Shown: positions 18,295 to 27,761, counted from the first letter of the stretch. The stretch is 37,838 nt of DNA from Gammaproteobacteria bacterium (GCA_025362015.1 JANYIO010000037.1:1-37838), one strand, 5' to 3'. Made by a program: numbers and translations. The notes: generated from the sequence alone by a model not told the origin.

Positions 18295-19694
18295 TGATAA
18301 TGGGCACATCCAGTGGGTCTACTATACCGCTTGGTCTGTCAAAAATTGTAGAAATATTTTTTTCTAACTCATGTGCAATAGTCTTCGTGTTTTTGTTGAT
18401 AGCAGCAGTCACGCAGGCTGCTGAAAACCGTTTGGGCACTTCTCTAACTGCTCAACAAGACCTAGATGATAACTATTTGATGAGCCCTACAGATCAACAA
18501 ACGCTTTCAGGATTCTATTTGAAACCAAAAATCAGCTATCGTCATGATGATGGTTTTGAAACATTTTCGGCAGATTTGCAAGACTCCAGTGAGCGATATA
18601 ACCACTCTGAATACAATGTCGATAATCCAGCTTACGCAATCAATTATCAACGTGTAATGGAACGTGCGACATTAAGTTTTGGTTATGATGCTCTGCGCCA
18701 ATCAACCAGAATTTCTGAATTTAAAGATTCCGGCAATGCAGGCAATGGTTCAACTAATCAACAAACCAGCACTGCAACTGCGGCATGGCAATACCAACTT
18801 AGCCCCAGAAATTCAATTTCAATGAATGGTTCAATGCAAACCATTGGTTACGAAAGTGCTGCCTATGCAGATTTAAAAAACAATAGTCTTCAACTTGGCT
18901 GGCAAAGCGAATTAAGTGATCGGTTAAGTTTTTATACGGTGTTGTCAGAATCACAATACGAATCTAAATATGAAGCAGACTTTTACGTAGTGCCACAGCG
19001 TATTCAAAGCTACTTATTGTGTCCACCGAATTCATTATTAGTATCAGAAATTGCCTGTATTAGTGCTACATCTCCACGTGGTGATGCCGTTAATGCAACA
19101 ACATCTCCTGGCTTACAAGCGGGTTTGAAATGGAATATTCAAGAACAATTAAAGTTTTCTCTCGGTGCCGGGGTTACACATGTAAACACTGTGCAAACCA
19201 TAAAAATTCCTGAAGTATCAGTTCAATATGGCCCACCTATAGATCAGGAAGTTTTTTTTGGTGGGCAGCGATCCAGCCGCAGCGAATCAAAACTCGTGAC
19301 CACGAACATGAATCTCACGTATTTGTTAGAAACAACTACGTTCGGGCTTACCCTATCGCGAAAAATGCAGCCGAGTAGTACGGGTTCGTTATTGCGAATC
19401 GAAAGCCTGGATTTTTCAATGCGAAAATCACTGTCAGAAATTGATTGGATAGAGGCAGATTTTACGGCTGAAAAATTGTTAACTATAGATGAGAAAATTA
19501 TTGGTTCGTCATCCGTGAACAGAAATATTTTTCAAGGTACCCTAAAGTATGGGTATCGTTTTAGTAATACGTTGGTGGCTTATGCCTCCATGAGTTACAA
19601 GCGACAAGAAGCCAATGAAAATGACACGATTGTGGCAAATTCAATGTTGGGAGCTTTAGCAATAAGCTACACGCCGAAAGAATGGATGTGGTAG
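18291..19694 (+). CDS. EPS-locus outer-membrane beta-barrel protein (TIGR03016/BBP2-like)
   Basis: A 467-residue protein. It has an N-terminal membrane segment or signal (KIVEIFFSNSCAIVFVFLLI, cleavage near TQA-AE) followed by many alternating amphipathic strands with aromatic ends, such as LKPKISYRHDDGF, LSFGYDALRQSTR and YGYRFSNTLVAYASMSYKRQ. This is the pattern of an outer-membrane beta-barrel. The order OPX, this protein, GNVR matches the PEP-CTERM-associated EPS loci, in which a hypothetical barrel protein of this size (TIGR03016) is conserved. Its ATG overlaps the TGA of the exporter gene (ATGA), indicating translational coupling. Likely role: outer-membrane conduit or assembly partner for the polymer. 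Three closely spaced ATGs (18291, 18294, 18300) leave the exact start open. The C-terminus WMW is atypical for BAM substrates. Confidence 0.8.
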   Translation: MMIMGTSSGSTIPLGLSKIVEIFFSNSCAIVFVFLLIAAVTQAAENRLGTSLTAQQDLDDNYLMSPTDQQTLSGFYLKPKISYRHDDGFETFSADLQDSSERYNHSEYNVDNPAYAINYQRVMERATLSFGYDALRQSTRISEFKDSGNAGNGSTNQQTSTATAAWQYQLSPRNSISMNGSMQTIGYESAAYADLKNNSLQLGWQSELSDRLSFYTVLSESQYESKYEADFYVVPQRIQSYLLCPPNSLLVSEIACISATSPRGDAVNATTSPGLQAGLKWNIQEQLKFSLGAGVTHVNTVQTIKIPEVSVQYGPPIDQEVFFGGQRSSRSESKLVTTNMNLTYLLETTTFGLTLSRKMQPSSTGSLLRIESLDFSMRKSLSEIDWIEADFTAEKLLTIDEKIIGSSSVNRNIFQGTLKYGYRFSNTLVAYASMSYKRQEANENDTIVANSMLGALAISYTPKEWMW

Positions 19695-19726
19695 GTATAA
19701 AGAGAATGGACATGGTAGGTATAAAG
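19679..19726 (+). repeat. 24-bp tandem duplication at the EPS gene junction
   Basis: Two abutting 24-base units (19679-19702 and 19703-19726) agree at 22 of 24 positions; the match continues four bases beyond the second unit. The first copy contains the TAG stop of the barrel gene, and both contain AAAGAGAA, of which the second serves as ribosome-binding site for the next gene. This looks like a recent slippage duplication that moved the downstream start 24 bases away. Confidence 0.8.
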
Positions 19727-19736
19727 AGAAAATACA

Positions 19737-21491
19737 ATGAATATTGAAACTGATGAAGAGGTCGGTAAATCCCTGTCCGATTATTTGGCGTTAGCAAAAC
19801 GTCGCAAACGAATCATGGCCATTACTGCAGCTATTTTATTTGTAGTGGGGCTTCTTGCAGCTGTATTGTGGCCGGCAACCTATCGTTCTACCGCGGTTAT
19901 TCTGATTGAATCGCAAGATATTCCACCAGATTTAATTCGCTCTACTATTACTAGCTACGCGGTACAGCGCATTGAAGAAATTAAACAACGCATTATGACG
20001 ACTGGAAACATTATGTCAGTAGTGCAGCGTTTTGAGTTGTACAGTGATAGAGAACTTAATCGGCTTACTCGTTCAGAAATATCCAAAAAGTTTAGAGACA
20101 ATGTTTCGGTTGAGCCGATTAGTGCAGATGTTATAGATCCGCGCAGTGGTAACCCTACCAAAGCGGTTATTGCTTTTAAATTAGCGTTTGATGGCGATGA
20201 GCCACAAAAAGTGCACAAGGTTACCAACGAATTGATCACACTCTATTTAAATGAAAACTTAAGAGGGCGTACCGAACAGTCAAATAGTACATCGGATTTT
20301 TTATCCAGCGAATTAAAGTCACTGGACACATTATTGAAAGATCTTGAAAGTCAGCTTTCAACTTTTAAGGAAAAAAATAAAGGTAGCTTACCTGAGCTAA
20401 ATGGTTACAACTTAAATACACTGGATCGTAGTGAGCATGAACTCATTGAAATTAAAACGCGTATGCAAGATCTAGAAAGCCGAAAAATAGAATTGGCTTC
20501 GCAATTGGCACAATTGAATCCATCCGCGCCAACAATTTTGGCAGACGGAAAAGCGGTACTGAGTGATTCAGACAGGCTTAGAGCACTGCAATCTGATTAC
20601 CGGCGTAAAGCTGCTATTTATAGCCCTGACCATCCGGATTTGATGAGATTAAACCGTGAAATTAGTGTCTTGTTGCAAACACAAGGTAATAATAATGATG
20701 CTAAAGATGTTGGCAAGCAGCTCCAGGTTGCGCGCGATCAGTTGGCTCAAGCTCGCGAGAAATATACGGGTGAGCATCCGGAAATAAAAAAATTAACGGA
20801 AGTTGTCAGCAAGCTGGAAATAGAACTGCAGAACGCAAACAGAGGTACACCTGAGGTTATTCCCGATAACCCTTCCTATGTTTTATTGGATACACAACTT
20901 AAATCAATAGAAAGCGAAATTGCTTCGCTGGTTACAAAGTCTCAGCTCCTTAAAGAAAATATTAAGGAAAACGAACAATTGTTACTGAAGGCTCCTTCGG
21001 TGGAAAGGGACTATCAGGTTTTACTCAGAGATTATGACAATACACGTTTAAAGTATCGCGAGCTTAGCGAAAAACAAATGCAAGCAGAGTTGGGCAAAAG
21101 CCTTGAGCAAGAACGAAAAGGTGAGCGATTTACACTAATACAGCCACCTGAAATTCCTGAGGAACCGCTCAGCCCTAATAGAATTGCGATTGTATTTATA
21201 GCTCTTGTGTTAGCTATTGGTTTTGGTGTTGTGGCCGGTATTATTGCAGAAGCTTTAGATCCTAAAGTTTATGGTGAAAAATCTATCGAAGCTATTACAG
21301 GCATTTCTGCATTAGTGCTTGTCCCTTTTTATGAAATACCAGTAGATGATAGTGTACGTAAAAAATCTACATTATGGATCTTTGCAGGAATCGCCGTGGT
21401 AGTTCTTATTTTTATTGTACTCTTCAATTTTTTTGTCAAACCACTAGATGTAACCTGGTTTCTTCTGTTACATAAACTTGGCCTTAACTAA
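19737..21491 (+). CDS. Polysaccharide chain-length determinant, Wzz/GNVR family (XrtA type)
   Basis: A 584-residue inner-membrane polysaccharide co-polymerase that sets EPS chain length and couples synthesis to export. TM1 is at ~26-45 (IMAITAAILFVVGLLAAVLW), and the Wzz domain follows (YRSTAVILIESQDIPPDLIR). A long periplasmic coiled-coil spans ~190-450, and a GNVR-like segment (LLRDYDNTRLKYRELSEKQM) lies at ~425. TM2 is near 482-505 after PPEIPEEPLSPNR, and a third hydrophobic segment is at ~546-567. The extra C-terminal helix, with a short cytoplasmic part between the last two segments, is a feature of the exosortase-locus subgroup (TIGR03007). No kinase domain is fused; the next gene supplies it. 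AAAGAG lies 6-11 bases before ATG 19737. Confidence 0.92.
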   Translation: MNIETDEEVGKSLSDYLALAKRRKRIMAITAAILFVVGLLAAVLWPATYRSTAVILIESQDIPPDLIRSTITSYAVQRIEEIKQRIMTTGNIMSVVQRFELYSDRELNRLTRSEISKKFRDNVSVEPISADVIDPRSGNPTKAVIAFKLAFDGDEPQKVHKVTNELITLYLNENLRGRTEQSNSTSDFLSSELKSLDTLLKDLESQLSTFKEKNKGSLPELNGYNLNTLDRSEHELIEIKTRMQDLESRKIELASQLAQLNPSAPTILADGKAVLSDSDRLRALQSDYRRKAAIYSPDHPDLMRLNREISVLLQTQGNNNDAKDVGKQLQVARDQLAQAREKYTGEHPEIKKLTEVVSKLEIELQNANRGTPEVIPDNPSYVLLDTQLKSIESEIASLVTKSQLLKENIKENEQLLLKAPSVERDYQVLLRDYDNTRLKYRELSEKQMQAELGKSLEQERKGERFTLIQPPEIPEEPLSPNRIAIVFIALVLAIGFGVVAGIIAEALDPKVYGEKSIEAITGISALVLVPFYEIPVDDSVRKKSTLWIFAGIAVVVLIFIVLFNFFVKPLDVTWFLLLHKLGLN

Positions 21492-21509
21492 TAGAAAGAT
21501 AATTTTATT

Positions 21510-22334
21510 ATGGAACATATTCAGCGAGCCATCGAAAAAGCACGCAGTGAGCGTGAAGGTGATATAGGGCAGAAAACAGGATTAGAGAGTGAAAATAACT
21601 CTCAATTTTATGCTCAAAATGCAAACCATCGCAAAAAGTACAACGCATCTGTTGATGTTGAGTATTCAAAGACTCGACGCATAACTATTTCAGATACAGA
21701 GCTGAAAGAGCGAAATATATTTGCCGGTTTTGCCCATGACCCACGCTCAGAGCCATATCGTCAGTTGCGCTCGCAAGTGTTAAAAAAAATGCGTGCAGAA
21801 GGTTGGCAAACACTTGCCATTACCAGCCCAACTACCGGTAATGGGAAAACATTAACCGCACTTAACCTGGCCATAAGCTTGTCGCAAGAAGTCAACCAAA
21901 CAGTGTTGTTGGTCGATCTCGATTTAAGAAATCCCGGGATAGCGACGGCTTTAGGTGTTGAGTTGCTAGAGCATGGAATCGTTGATTGTGTAATGAATAA
22001 AATTCCACTGGAAGATATTTTAATTAATCCAGGTTACAACCGTCTTGTTATAGCGCCAGGTACGCCTCAAGGGCATCAAACATCTGAAATACTTTCATCA
22101 CCGCAAATGCAAACCATGCAAGCGGAGTTAAAAGGGCGTTATGCTGATCGTTTAATTATTTATGATTTACCGGCGCTACTCACTAGCGACGATGCTTTAG
22201 TGTTTGCGCCTCATGCGGATGCAGTGCTGTTGGTGGTAGAAGATGGTGGTGCGAGTGAGAGTGAATTAAAGCAAGCGATGAAACTTCTTGAAGGCACTCA
22301 TATTCTTGGTACTATTATTAACAAGCATCGTTAA
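21510..22334 (+). CDS. CpsD/CapB-like BY-kinase (EPS tyrosine autokinase)
   Basis: A 274-residue cytoplasmic ATPase of the bacterial tyrosine kinase family, partner of the chain-length protein encoded 18 bases upstream. Walker A is SPTTGNGKT (106-114), Walker A' is VLLVDLDLRNPG (132-143), and Walker B-like RLIIYDLPALL lies near residue 213. The RSEPYRQLRSQVLKKM segment before Walker A matches the oligomer-forming region of BY-kinases. There is no clear C-terminal tyrosine cluster (it ends in INKHR), so autophosphorylation at a Tyr-rich tail is doubtful. XrtA-locus kinases (TIGR03018) are of this short form. Likely controls polymerisation or export through ATP-dependent cycling. Confidence 0.9.
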   Translation: MEHIQRAIEKARSEREGDIGQKTGLESENNSQFYAQNANHRKKYNASVDVEYSKTRRITISDTELKERNIFAGFAHDPRSEPYRQLRSQVLKKMRAEGWQTLAITSPTTGNGKTLTALNLAISLSQEVNQTVLLVDLDLRNPGIATALGVELLEHGIVDCVMNKIPLEDILINPGYNRLVIAPGTPQGHQTSEILSSPQMQTMQAELKGRYADRLIIYDLPALLTSDDALVFAPHADAVLLVVEDGGASESELKQAMKLLEGTHILGTIINKHR

Positions 22335-22374
22335 AAGAAAGTAATGAATAGCAAAAAGCCACAGAGCTAAAAAT

Positions 22375-23229
22375 ATGTATTTGAAATATTACGGTTTCAC
22401 CAAAAAGCCATTTAATCTTATTCCGGACCCACAGTTCATGCACTTTTCGGAAAAGCATAAATTGGCCTACAGCTTGCTCGAATATGGAATCTATGAACAA
22501 ACAGGCTTAACTGTTATTACTGGCGAAATCGGTAGTGGTAAAACCACGCTATTACGCTATCTTCTGAAAAAAATTAATTATCAAGAAATTGTTGTTGGTC
22601 TTATTGATAACACTCATGAATCCCTGGGAGATTTACCCAGCTGGATAGCAACAGCGTTTAATATTGAATACAGCGGCCAGGATAAAGCAAAACTTTATCG
22701 CGAAATTCAGAATTATATCATCCAACAATATTCGGCGGGTAAGCGCGTGTTATTGATTGTGGATGAAGCCCAAAACATGAACGAAAATACACTCGAAGAA
22801 TTAAGATTATTAATGAATATTAATTCAGGAAGTGATTTGTTACTGCAAATTATATTGGTTGGCCAGCCTGAGCTGTTAACTACTTTACTTAAACCTAGCT
22901 TAACGCAACTGGCGCAACGCGTTTCTGTTGAGTATCACCTTGAGTCGCTATGTCTGGAAGAAACTCGCGTCTACATAAACCATAGAATTCACACCGCGCA
23001 ATGTGAACGTCTGGTTTTTGATGAGTTGGCGATAGAACAAATTTACAAATATTCGGGCGGTATACCACGATTAATCAATGTGCTTTGTGATAATGCCTTG
23101 GTCTATGGCTACGCACTGGACCGCGAGATTATTGGTGGTGACATTATTTTGGATGTTGTAAAGACCAGAAAGATTGGGGCTTTGAATAGAAATAATAGAA
23201 GTTCAGATAATGCGCCCTTGACTATATAG
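22375..23229 (+). CDS. XrtA-locus AAA ATPase, ExeA/GspA-like (TIGR03015 type)
   Basis: A 284-residue P-loop ATPase. It opens with YYGFTKKPFNLIPDPQF, the signature start of the ExeA/GspA-like family. Walker A is GEIGSGKTT (50-58), Walker B is VLLIVDEAQNM (125-135), a sensor-1-like LLQIILVGQPEL follows, and an arginine-rich lid has GGIPRLINVLCDNAL. It lacks the periplasmic peptidoglycan-binding extension of true ExeA, as is usual for the copy conserved in PEP-CTERM EPS loci. Its molecular role there is not known; an energising or regulatory function with the co-polymerase is an inference from conserved neighbourhood. It is the last gene of the recognisable core, and the next gene starts 131 bases on. 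Confidence 0.9.
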   Translation: MYLKYYGFTKKPFNLIPDPQFMHFSEKHKLAYSLLEYGIYEQTGLTVITGEIGSGKTTLLRYLLKKINYQEIVVGLIDNTHESLGDLPSWIATAFNIEYSGQDKAKLYREIQNYIIQQYSAGKRVLLIVDEAQNMNENTLEELRLLMNINSGSDLLLQIILVGQPELLTTLLKPSLTQLAQRVSVEYHLESLCLEETRVYINHRIHTAQCERLVFDELAIEQIYKYSGGIPRLINVLCDNALVYGYALDREIIGGDIILDVVKTRKIGALNRNNRSSDNAPLTI

Positions 23230-23360
23230 ATCTTAGCTAAAGGAAAGTTTTACCGGTTGTAATCTGTCCATAAGCTACTTTTGTTTTAATAATTAATTGT
23301 GCGATACGAGCCTACTACTTTCGGTAGGGAACTTTAAATTCTCCTGTAAATCGACTACAC

Positions 23361-25046
23361 ATGGCATTCAAATTCCCCGGTTGCATTATTATAGCGTTAT
23401 ATAGCTTTGCGGCATTATTTTGTAATGCTGATGCCATAAGTGGCAGCAGCGAATTGATATCACAATTAACTAACTCAGTGAAGCTAATTGCTCCGCTCGA
23501 AGAAAATCTAAAATTAAGTAACACTAAAGGTACTTTGCTCGGCTGGGTGCGTTTAGATAATTCGCAATTATCTCGTACTTTGATGAGTGCGCGTTGGGAT
23601 AAAAACATTAAAGAATCATCTTATTTGGTGTTGTCAGATGGTTGGTGGGAGCACACCAATGATAAAGGATTCTATTTTGTATTGGACAACAAACAGATTT
23701 CATTTTGCCATATTGATAACTTTACATTCCCTAGTAATCAATGGATGTTTGTGGCTGTGACTTGGGGACAGTCTAATCAACAAAGCTATTGTCAAATCTA
23801 TTTAAATGGTCAGTTCTATACGGAAAATAAAACAAATATAAAAATTATAAAAAATACTGAGCTTGCTTATCAATTTTCTGATGTTTTAACTGATGATCCT
23901 GAACATAGATTTTCTCAAGGAATGACCAGTGGTTTTTTCTACCATTCTTCAACATTGAGCTGGAAGGATATTCTTTCAATATACAATGCTACAAAAAGCA
24001 AATTTCAAGAACAAAAAATGTTGTCAAGTAAATCAAGTAGTAAAACTACAAATTTTAAAGATTTTAAGCAACGAATATTATTTGATGAGGATATTTATTG
24101 GGCGCTCAGCAAAACCAATACCGATGAGGTGTTAGCTGAAGTTGAGCGAAAAAATTTTAATGTGTTTATACCTTGTGTGTGGCATGGAAAAGGCGCTTAT
24201 TTCAAAAATAGTAAAGGAATTTATGATCCCCGTGTGAAATACAGAATTATAGCCGGGGATGACCCATTAACATATTTGTTATCTCAAGCAAAAAAGAAAA
24301 ATATAAAAATAATTCCGTGGTTTACCATTTCTTTGCAAGAGTCAAATGCTTTACCTGAGTTTGCCGATGCTGGCATTGGAGAGGCCTTTAATGTACACAA
24401 TCTACAGTTTCGAATTTACATATCCAGCTTAATTAACGAAGCAATTGTCGATTATCAATTGGAAGACGTAAATCTGGATTATATTCGTTCAATGGGTATT
24501 TGCGTTACTGAGAAATGTAAGCAAGATTTTAAACTTAAATATGATAAAGACTTATCAACAGAATACTCGCATACGCAAGATACTTATATTTTTTCAAAAT
24601 TTATATCTGCGTGGAACAATGATGCTGTTACTGATATTTTGAAAAGAGTACGCGCTAATATTCCCTCTAACGGCTCAGTCAAAATCAGTGTGGATGCAGT
24701 ACCTTTGAATAAAGAATTGCAGTTTCAAGGGCAGGAAAGTATAGATTGGTTGAATGACGGGTTAATCGATACAATATTTTTAATGAGTTACCAGCGAAAT
24801 GTTGAAATCAATAAAATGGTAAGCATCGCCAATAAAGTGAAGCGTGGCCAATTGATCCCAATTATTTCTACTTATGACAAAATTGCATCAACTGTTGTCG
24901 CAAGAGTTCCTGCGGTCTTAGGGGAAATTATCGATCAGATAGGCAGCAAATTTAGCAATGATGCAATTGCTATTTATCATAGAAAAAGCCTAACAAATGA
25001 TCAAATTCTCTATTTGAATCATCAGCCTGAAGAAAACATAAAATGA
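23361..25046 (+). CDS. Secreted LamG-like plus GHL10-like TIM-barrel glycosidase candidate
   Basis: A 561-residue exported protein with a signal peptide (CIIIALYSFAALFC, cleavage near ADA-IS). Residues ~40-215 resemble a concanavalin/LamG lectin fold (GTLLGWVRLD, NQWMFVAVTWG, YCQIYLNGQFY). A Ser/Lys linker follows, then a C-terminal ~320-residue domain with FDEDIYW (~240), NVFIPCVWHGKGAYF, KKKNIKIIPWFTI, NLDYIRSMG (~371) and ISVDAVP (~443). The Asp-rich strand ends and overall order resemble the hypothetical glycosyl hydrolase GHL10/PF02638 TIM barrels, with the Asp of NLDYIR as candidate catalytic residue. A paralogue without the lectin part lies at 27762. The start is poorly supported by a Shine-Dalgarno. 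The stop overlaps the next start (ATGA), tying it to the polymerase. Likely trims or binds the EPS in the periplasm or outside; activity not proven. Confidence 0.78.
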   Translation: MAFKFPGCIIIALYSFAALFCNADAISGSSELISQLTNSVKLIAPLEENLKLSNTKGTLLGWVRLDNSQLSRTLMSARWDKNIKESSYLVLSDGWWEHTNDKGFYFVLDNKQISFCHIDNFTFPSNQWMFVAVTWGQSNQQSYCQIYLNGQFYTENKTNIKIIKNTELAYQFSDVLTDDPEHRFSQGMTSGFFYHSSTLSWKDILSIYNATKSKFQEQKMLSSKSSSKTTNFKDFKQRILFDEDIYWALSKTNTDEVLAEVERKNFNVFIPCVWHGKGAYFKNSKGIYDPRVKYRIIAGDDPLTYLLSQAKKKNIKIIPWFTISLQESNALPEFADAGIGEAFNVHNLQFRIYISSLINEAIVDYQLEDVNLDYIRSMGICVTEKCKQDFKLKYDKDLSTEYSHTQDTYIFSKFISAWNNDAVTDILKRVRANIPSNGSVKISVDAVPLNKELQFQGQESIDWLNDGLIDTIFLMSYQRNVEINKMVSIANKVKRGQLIPIISTYDKIASTVVARVPAVLGEIIDQIGSKFSNDAIAIYHRKSLTNDQILYLNHQPEENIK

Positions 25047-26269
25047 AATACTTAATTAACATTTTAATGTTAGCGATGATAGTAAAAGACATAAAGTTTA
25101 TTGGGGATCCATTTTGGTTGCGCGGGTTTACTCAGATTGGTATGTTGATTGTTGGCATCGTACTATTATTAACTAAATATAGGGTTAGTTTATTTAGGAA
25201 ACAATGGCTTATATTTATTTATGTTTTTATGTTAATACTGTCAATAATGTATTCGCCTTTTAAAACCTATACATTTTTGCAGGTAGCCTCTTTTCTTAGT
25301 GCGATTATATTTTTTTTGGGTTTGTCTCTGTATGACACAAAACGAAAAAATGAATATGTTAATTCGCTTATTAGCGGGCTTATTATCTGTTACTCGCTCA
25401 CTAGCTGCATGAGTCTACTGCTCTATATTGTAAAGCCCTCTCTAGCAATGTTACATGTTTGGGGCGAGGAAACACGCTTTTGTGGCGTATTTGCCGAACC
25501 GGGTATTATGGGGGTTACAGCTGGATTGGTTGCTGGATTGGCAGTTATCAAGCCAATGAATATATTTCTAAAAATAGCTATTGTTATAGTTGCTACAATA
25601 TGTGTGTTTTTAACTTTATCGCGAACATTTGAAATAGCACTCATTGTGGCATTACTTGCTACTTCCTGGATGTATTTCCCTCGTTATAGGAAATGGTATG
25701 GTCTAGTGGGAGGTTTGTCGGCTCTATTTATATTGGTTGCAATCAGCGCATTTCAGTTATCGCTGAGTAGTGAAAAAATAAAAAAGATTGAGTCTGTCAG
25801 TCGCTCGGACTCAATTACTAACTTATCAGGTAGAACTTCATTCTGGGCCACTGTAATAAGTGAAAGAAGTAAAGAGCCACTGGTGGGTGAAGGTTTTACT
25901 ATGGGAGGGTTAGCTCTTTTACATAAAAAAAATTCTTACATGTCCTATGAAAATATTGATCCGCGGATGATAGGGCGTACAACATTGCACTCTGGCTATA
26001 TACAGGCACTGGCTGATTTGGCGTATCCTGGCTTTTTAATTTACACAATAATAATATTACTTGCAGTTTTTCGACCACTTTTTAAAGATAAGCAGCGCCA
26101 GCATTCTGTATTATTTTATAGTGCTTTATATATGTTAATTTCGAACAGTTGTGAAAGCATGATTTATTCTGCTGCAAATTTTCCTTCTATATTTTTTTGG
26201 TTTGTTGCTATTTTGTTAAATAGTTACATTATGGGTGAAAAATATTCCAACGCAGTGGTGCGTAAATGA
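25043..26269 (+). CDS. O-antigen polymerase/ligase-like membrane protein (Wzy type)
   Basis: A 408-residue integral membrane protein with about ten hydrophobic helices. A large periplasmic loop near the C-terminus contains LSGRTSFWATVISERSKEPL and VGEGF, the Wzy_C/O-antigen ligase signature (GRT-x-x-W then P-x-x-G-x-G). An Arg/Glu-bearing helix (LSRTFEIALIVALL) is typical of the central channel. Likely reaction: joining lipid-linked repeat units into polymer on the periplasmic face. It overlaps both the preceding and following genes by 4 bases (ATGA), so all three should be translated as a coupled set. Polymerase is preferred over ligase because it sits beside a flippase and a Wzz-like protein. 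Confidence 0.85.
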   Translation: MKYLINILMLAMIVKDIKFIGDPFWLRGFTQIGMLIVGIVLLLTKYRVSLFRKQWLIFIYVFMLILSIMYSPFKTYTFLQVASFLSAIIFFLGLSLYDTKRKNEYVNSLISGLIICYSLTSCMSLLLYIVKPSLAMLHVWGEETRFCGVFAEPGIMGVTAGLVAGLAVIKPMNIFLKIAIVIVATICVFLTLSRTFEIALIVALLATSWMYFPRYRKWYGLVGGLSALFILVAISAFQLSLSSEKIKKIESVSRSDSITNLSGRTSFWATVISERSKEPLVGEGFTMGGLALLHKKNSYMSYENIDPRMIGRTTLHSGYIQALADLAYPGFLIYTIIILLAVFRPLFKDKQRQHSVLFYSALYMLISNSCESMIYSAANFPSIFFWFVAILLNSYIMGEKYSNAVVRK

Positions 26270-27672
26270 AAGTCATTATTGCTTACCTGTTTTTATTTTT
26301 CGGGCTTGGCATTAATTACATTTTTAATGTGACTGTTGCTAGAGGACTTGGCCCTGAAAATTATGGAACTTACAGTTATGCCTTATATTTATTTAATATA
26401 TTTTCATTAATAGCCGTTGCTGGTTTGGATGAGGCAGCGCTTAGATTTATTCCTCAGTCAAGTAATAAAGATTCAGAAAAATCCGCTATGCAAATACTTG
26501 CATTAATTTCATCCGTTATATTCTTGTGTTTATTTTGTGTCGTAATAAGTCTATTTCTAGGTGGAGAAATTGCGCATATTAGTTATATTTTTGCAATGTG
26601 CTTACCATTATTTGTATTTATTTCAGTTAACAGCGCTATTTTGCAAGCAAATCATATTGTCGGGCCAAGAATGGCATTTCGTTATGCACTAGAGCCGGTT
26701 TCTAAAATTGTTTTTTTCTTTATCATTATCCAATATGCAACATCTATCAACGCGGCTGCATATGCTTTTTTATTAGCATTATTAATTACCAATCTTACCG
26801 CACTATTTACATATAGATCACATTTGTTGTTGCATGGATTTCAAGTTACAAAAGTAAAACTTAAAGTTTTGCTTGATTTTGTAATTCCGATGCTTGCTTA
26901 TAATGTGATTAATGTAGTTTCAGGTAGGTTAGATGTTTTAATATTAGGTGCAATAGTTATGTCTTCGACGGTGGGTCAGTACAGTGCTGCATTCCAAACT
27001 GCCGCCATGCTTGCTATCGTGCTACAAGGAATTGAAACAGTATATGCCCCAATTTTTTCTTCTCATGTTGGCAAGAAGGATTTCGTAAATCTTAATATTG
27101 ATTACCAGCGTTCATTGCGGTGGACAATGTTGATTTCCTCTCCTATTTTAACGATATTTTTAATATACCCTGAATTAGCTTTGATTCCTTTTGGTAGCCA
27201 ATACATGGAAGCTGCATCCATATTAGCTATTCTTTGCGCGGGTCAATTTTTTAATCTTGCAACTGGCTCAGCAAATGCGATATTGCTAGCAATGGGAAAA
27301 ACTAAAATTGTTCTGTTGAACAGTATTATTTATGTGATCATTACTTCAATATTTGTCAGTGTTGGTACTTATTTTATGGGAGTAACGGGGGCCGCACTTG
27401 GAGTTGTATGTGCAATTGCAATTCCTAATGTGTTGCGTGTTATGTTTGTATATAGGATTACTGGGTGTTATCCGTTTAGCGTACATTACTTAAAAATATT
27501 ATTAGCACTATTTATAAGCTTAATAATTGGATTTTACATAAAACCAATTATTGGTTACTTTGGTCTTTTACTATTTCCATTATTATTTTTTATGTTAGTC
27601 ATGTTATTTGGACTTCATAAAGAAGATAAACAATTAATTAATAAAACATATTTGAAAATACTTAAAGTGTAA
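26266..27672 (+). CDS. Wzx-like oligosaccharide-lipid flippase (PST/MATE-like)
   Basis: A 468-residue polytopic inner-membrane protein with 12-14 predicted helices. It starts LFFGLGINYIFNVTVARGLG followed by PENYGTYSYAL, the classic N-terminus of polysaccharide transporters (Polysacc_synt family). Conserved features include GLDEAALRFIPQ in helix 2-3 and YSAAFQTAAMLAIVLQGIE after the mid-protein loop. Expected role: moving undecaprenyl-linked repeat units across the inner membrane for the polymerase encoded immediately upstream, whose stop it overlaps by ATGA. Together with Wzy, Wzz-like and OPX proteins this defines a Wzx/Wzy-dependent pathway. Very A/T-rich codon use, as is common for flippases. 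Confidence 0.9.
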   Translation: MKVIIAYLFLFFGLGINYIFNVTVARGLGPENYGTYSYALYLFNIFSLIAVAGLDEAALRFIPQSSNKDSEKSAMQILALISSVIFLCLFCVVISLFLGGEIAHISYIFAMCLPLFVFISVNSAILQANHIVGPRMAFRYALEPVSKIVFFFIIIQYATSINAAAYAFLLALLITNLTALFTYRSHLLLHGFQVTKVKLKVLLDFVIPMLAYNVINVVSGRLDVLILGAIVMSSTVGQYSAAFQTAAMLAIVLQGIETVYAPIFSSHVGKKDFVNLNIDYQRSLRWTMLISSPILTIFLIYPELALIPFGSQYMEAASILAILCAGQFFNLATGSANAILLAMGKTKIVLLNSIIYVIITSIFVSVGTYFMGVTGAALGVVCAIAIPNVLRVMFVYRITGCYPFSVHYLKILLALFISLIIGFYIKPIIGYFGLLLFPLLFFMLVMLFGLHKEDKQLINKTYLKILKV

Positions 27673-27761
27673 TGGATTTAATCATTCATAACATGTATTA
27701 CTTCAATTACCATTCATGATGGTTAATGGGTAGTTTGTAATGTAATCAATGGAAGTTAAAT

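Noticed and set aside
23311-23328. Small hairpin CCTAC...GTAGG before the LamG/TIM-barrel gene, considered as a c-di-GMP (GEMM) riboswitch or terminator
   Set aside because: Only 4-5 base pairs, no T-run, and the GEMM core motifs are absent from the 131-base gap.
27706-27727. Hairpin ATTACCAT/ATGGTTAAT after the flippase gene as a terminator
   Set aside because: The stem has a bulge, is A/T-rich and has no T-tract; the next gene follows within 35 bases and is probably co-transcribed.
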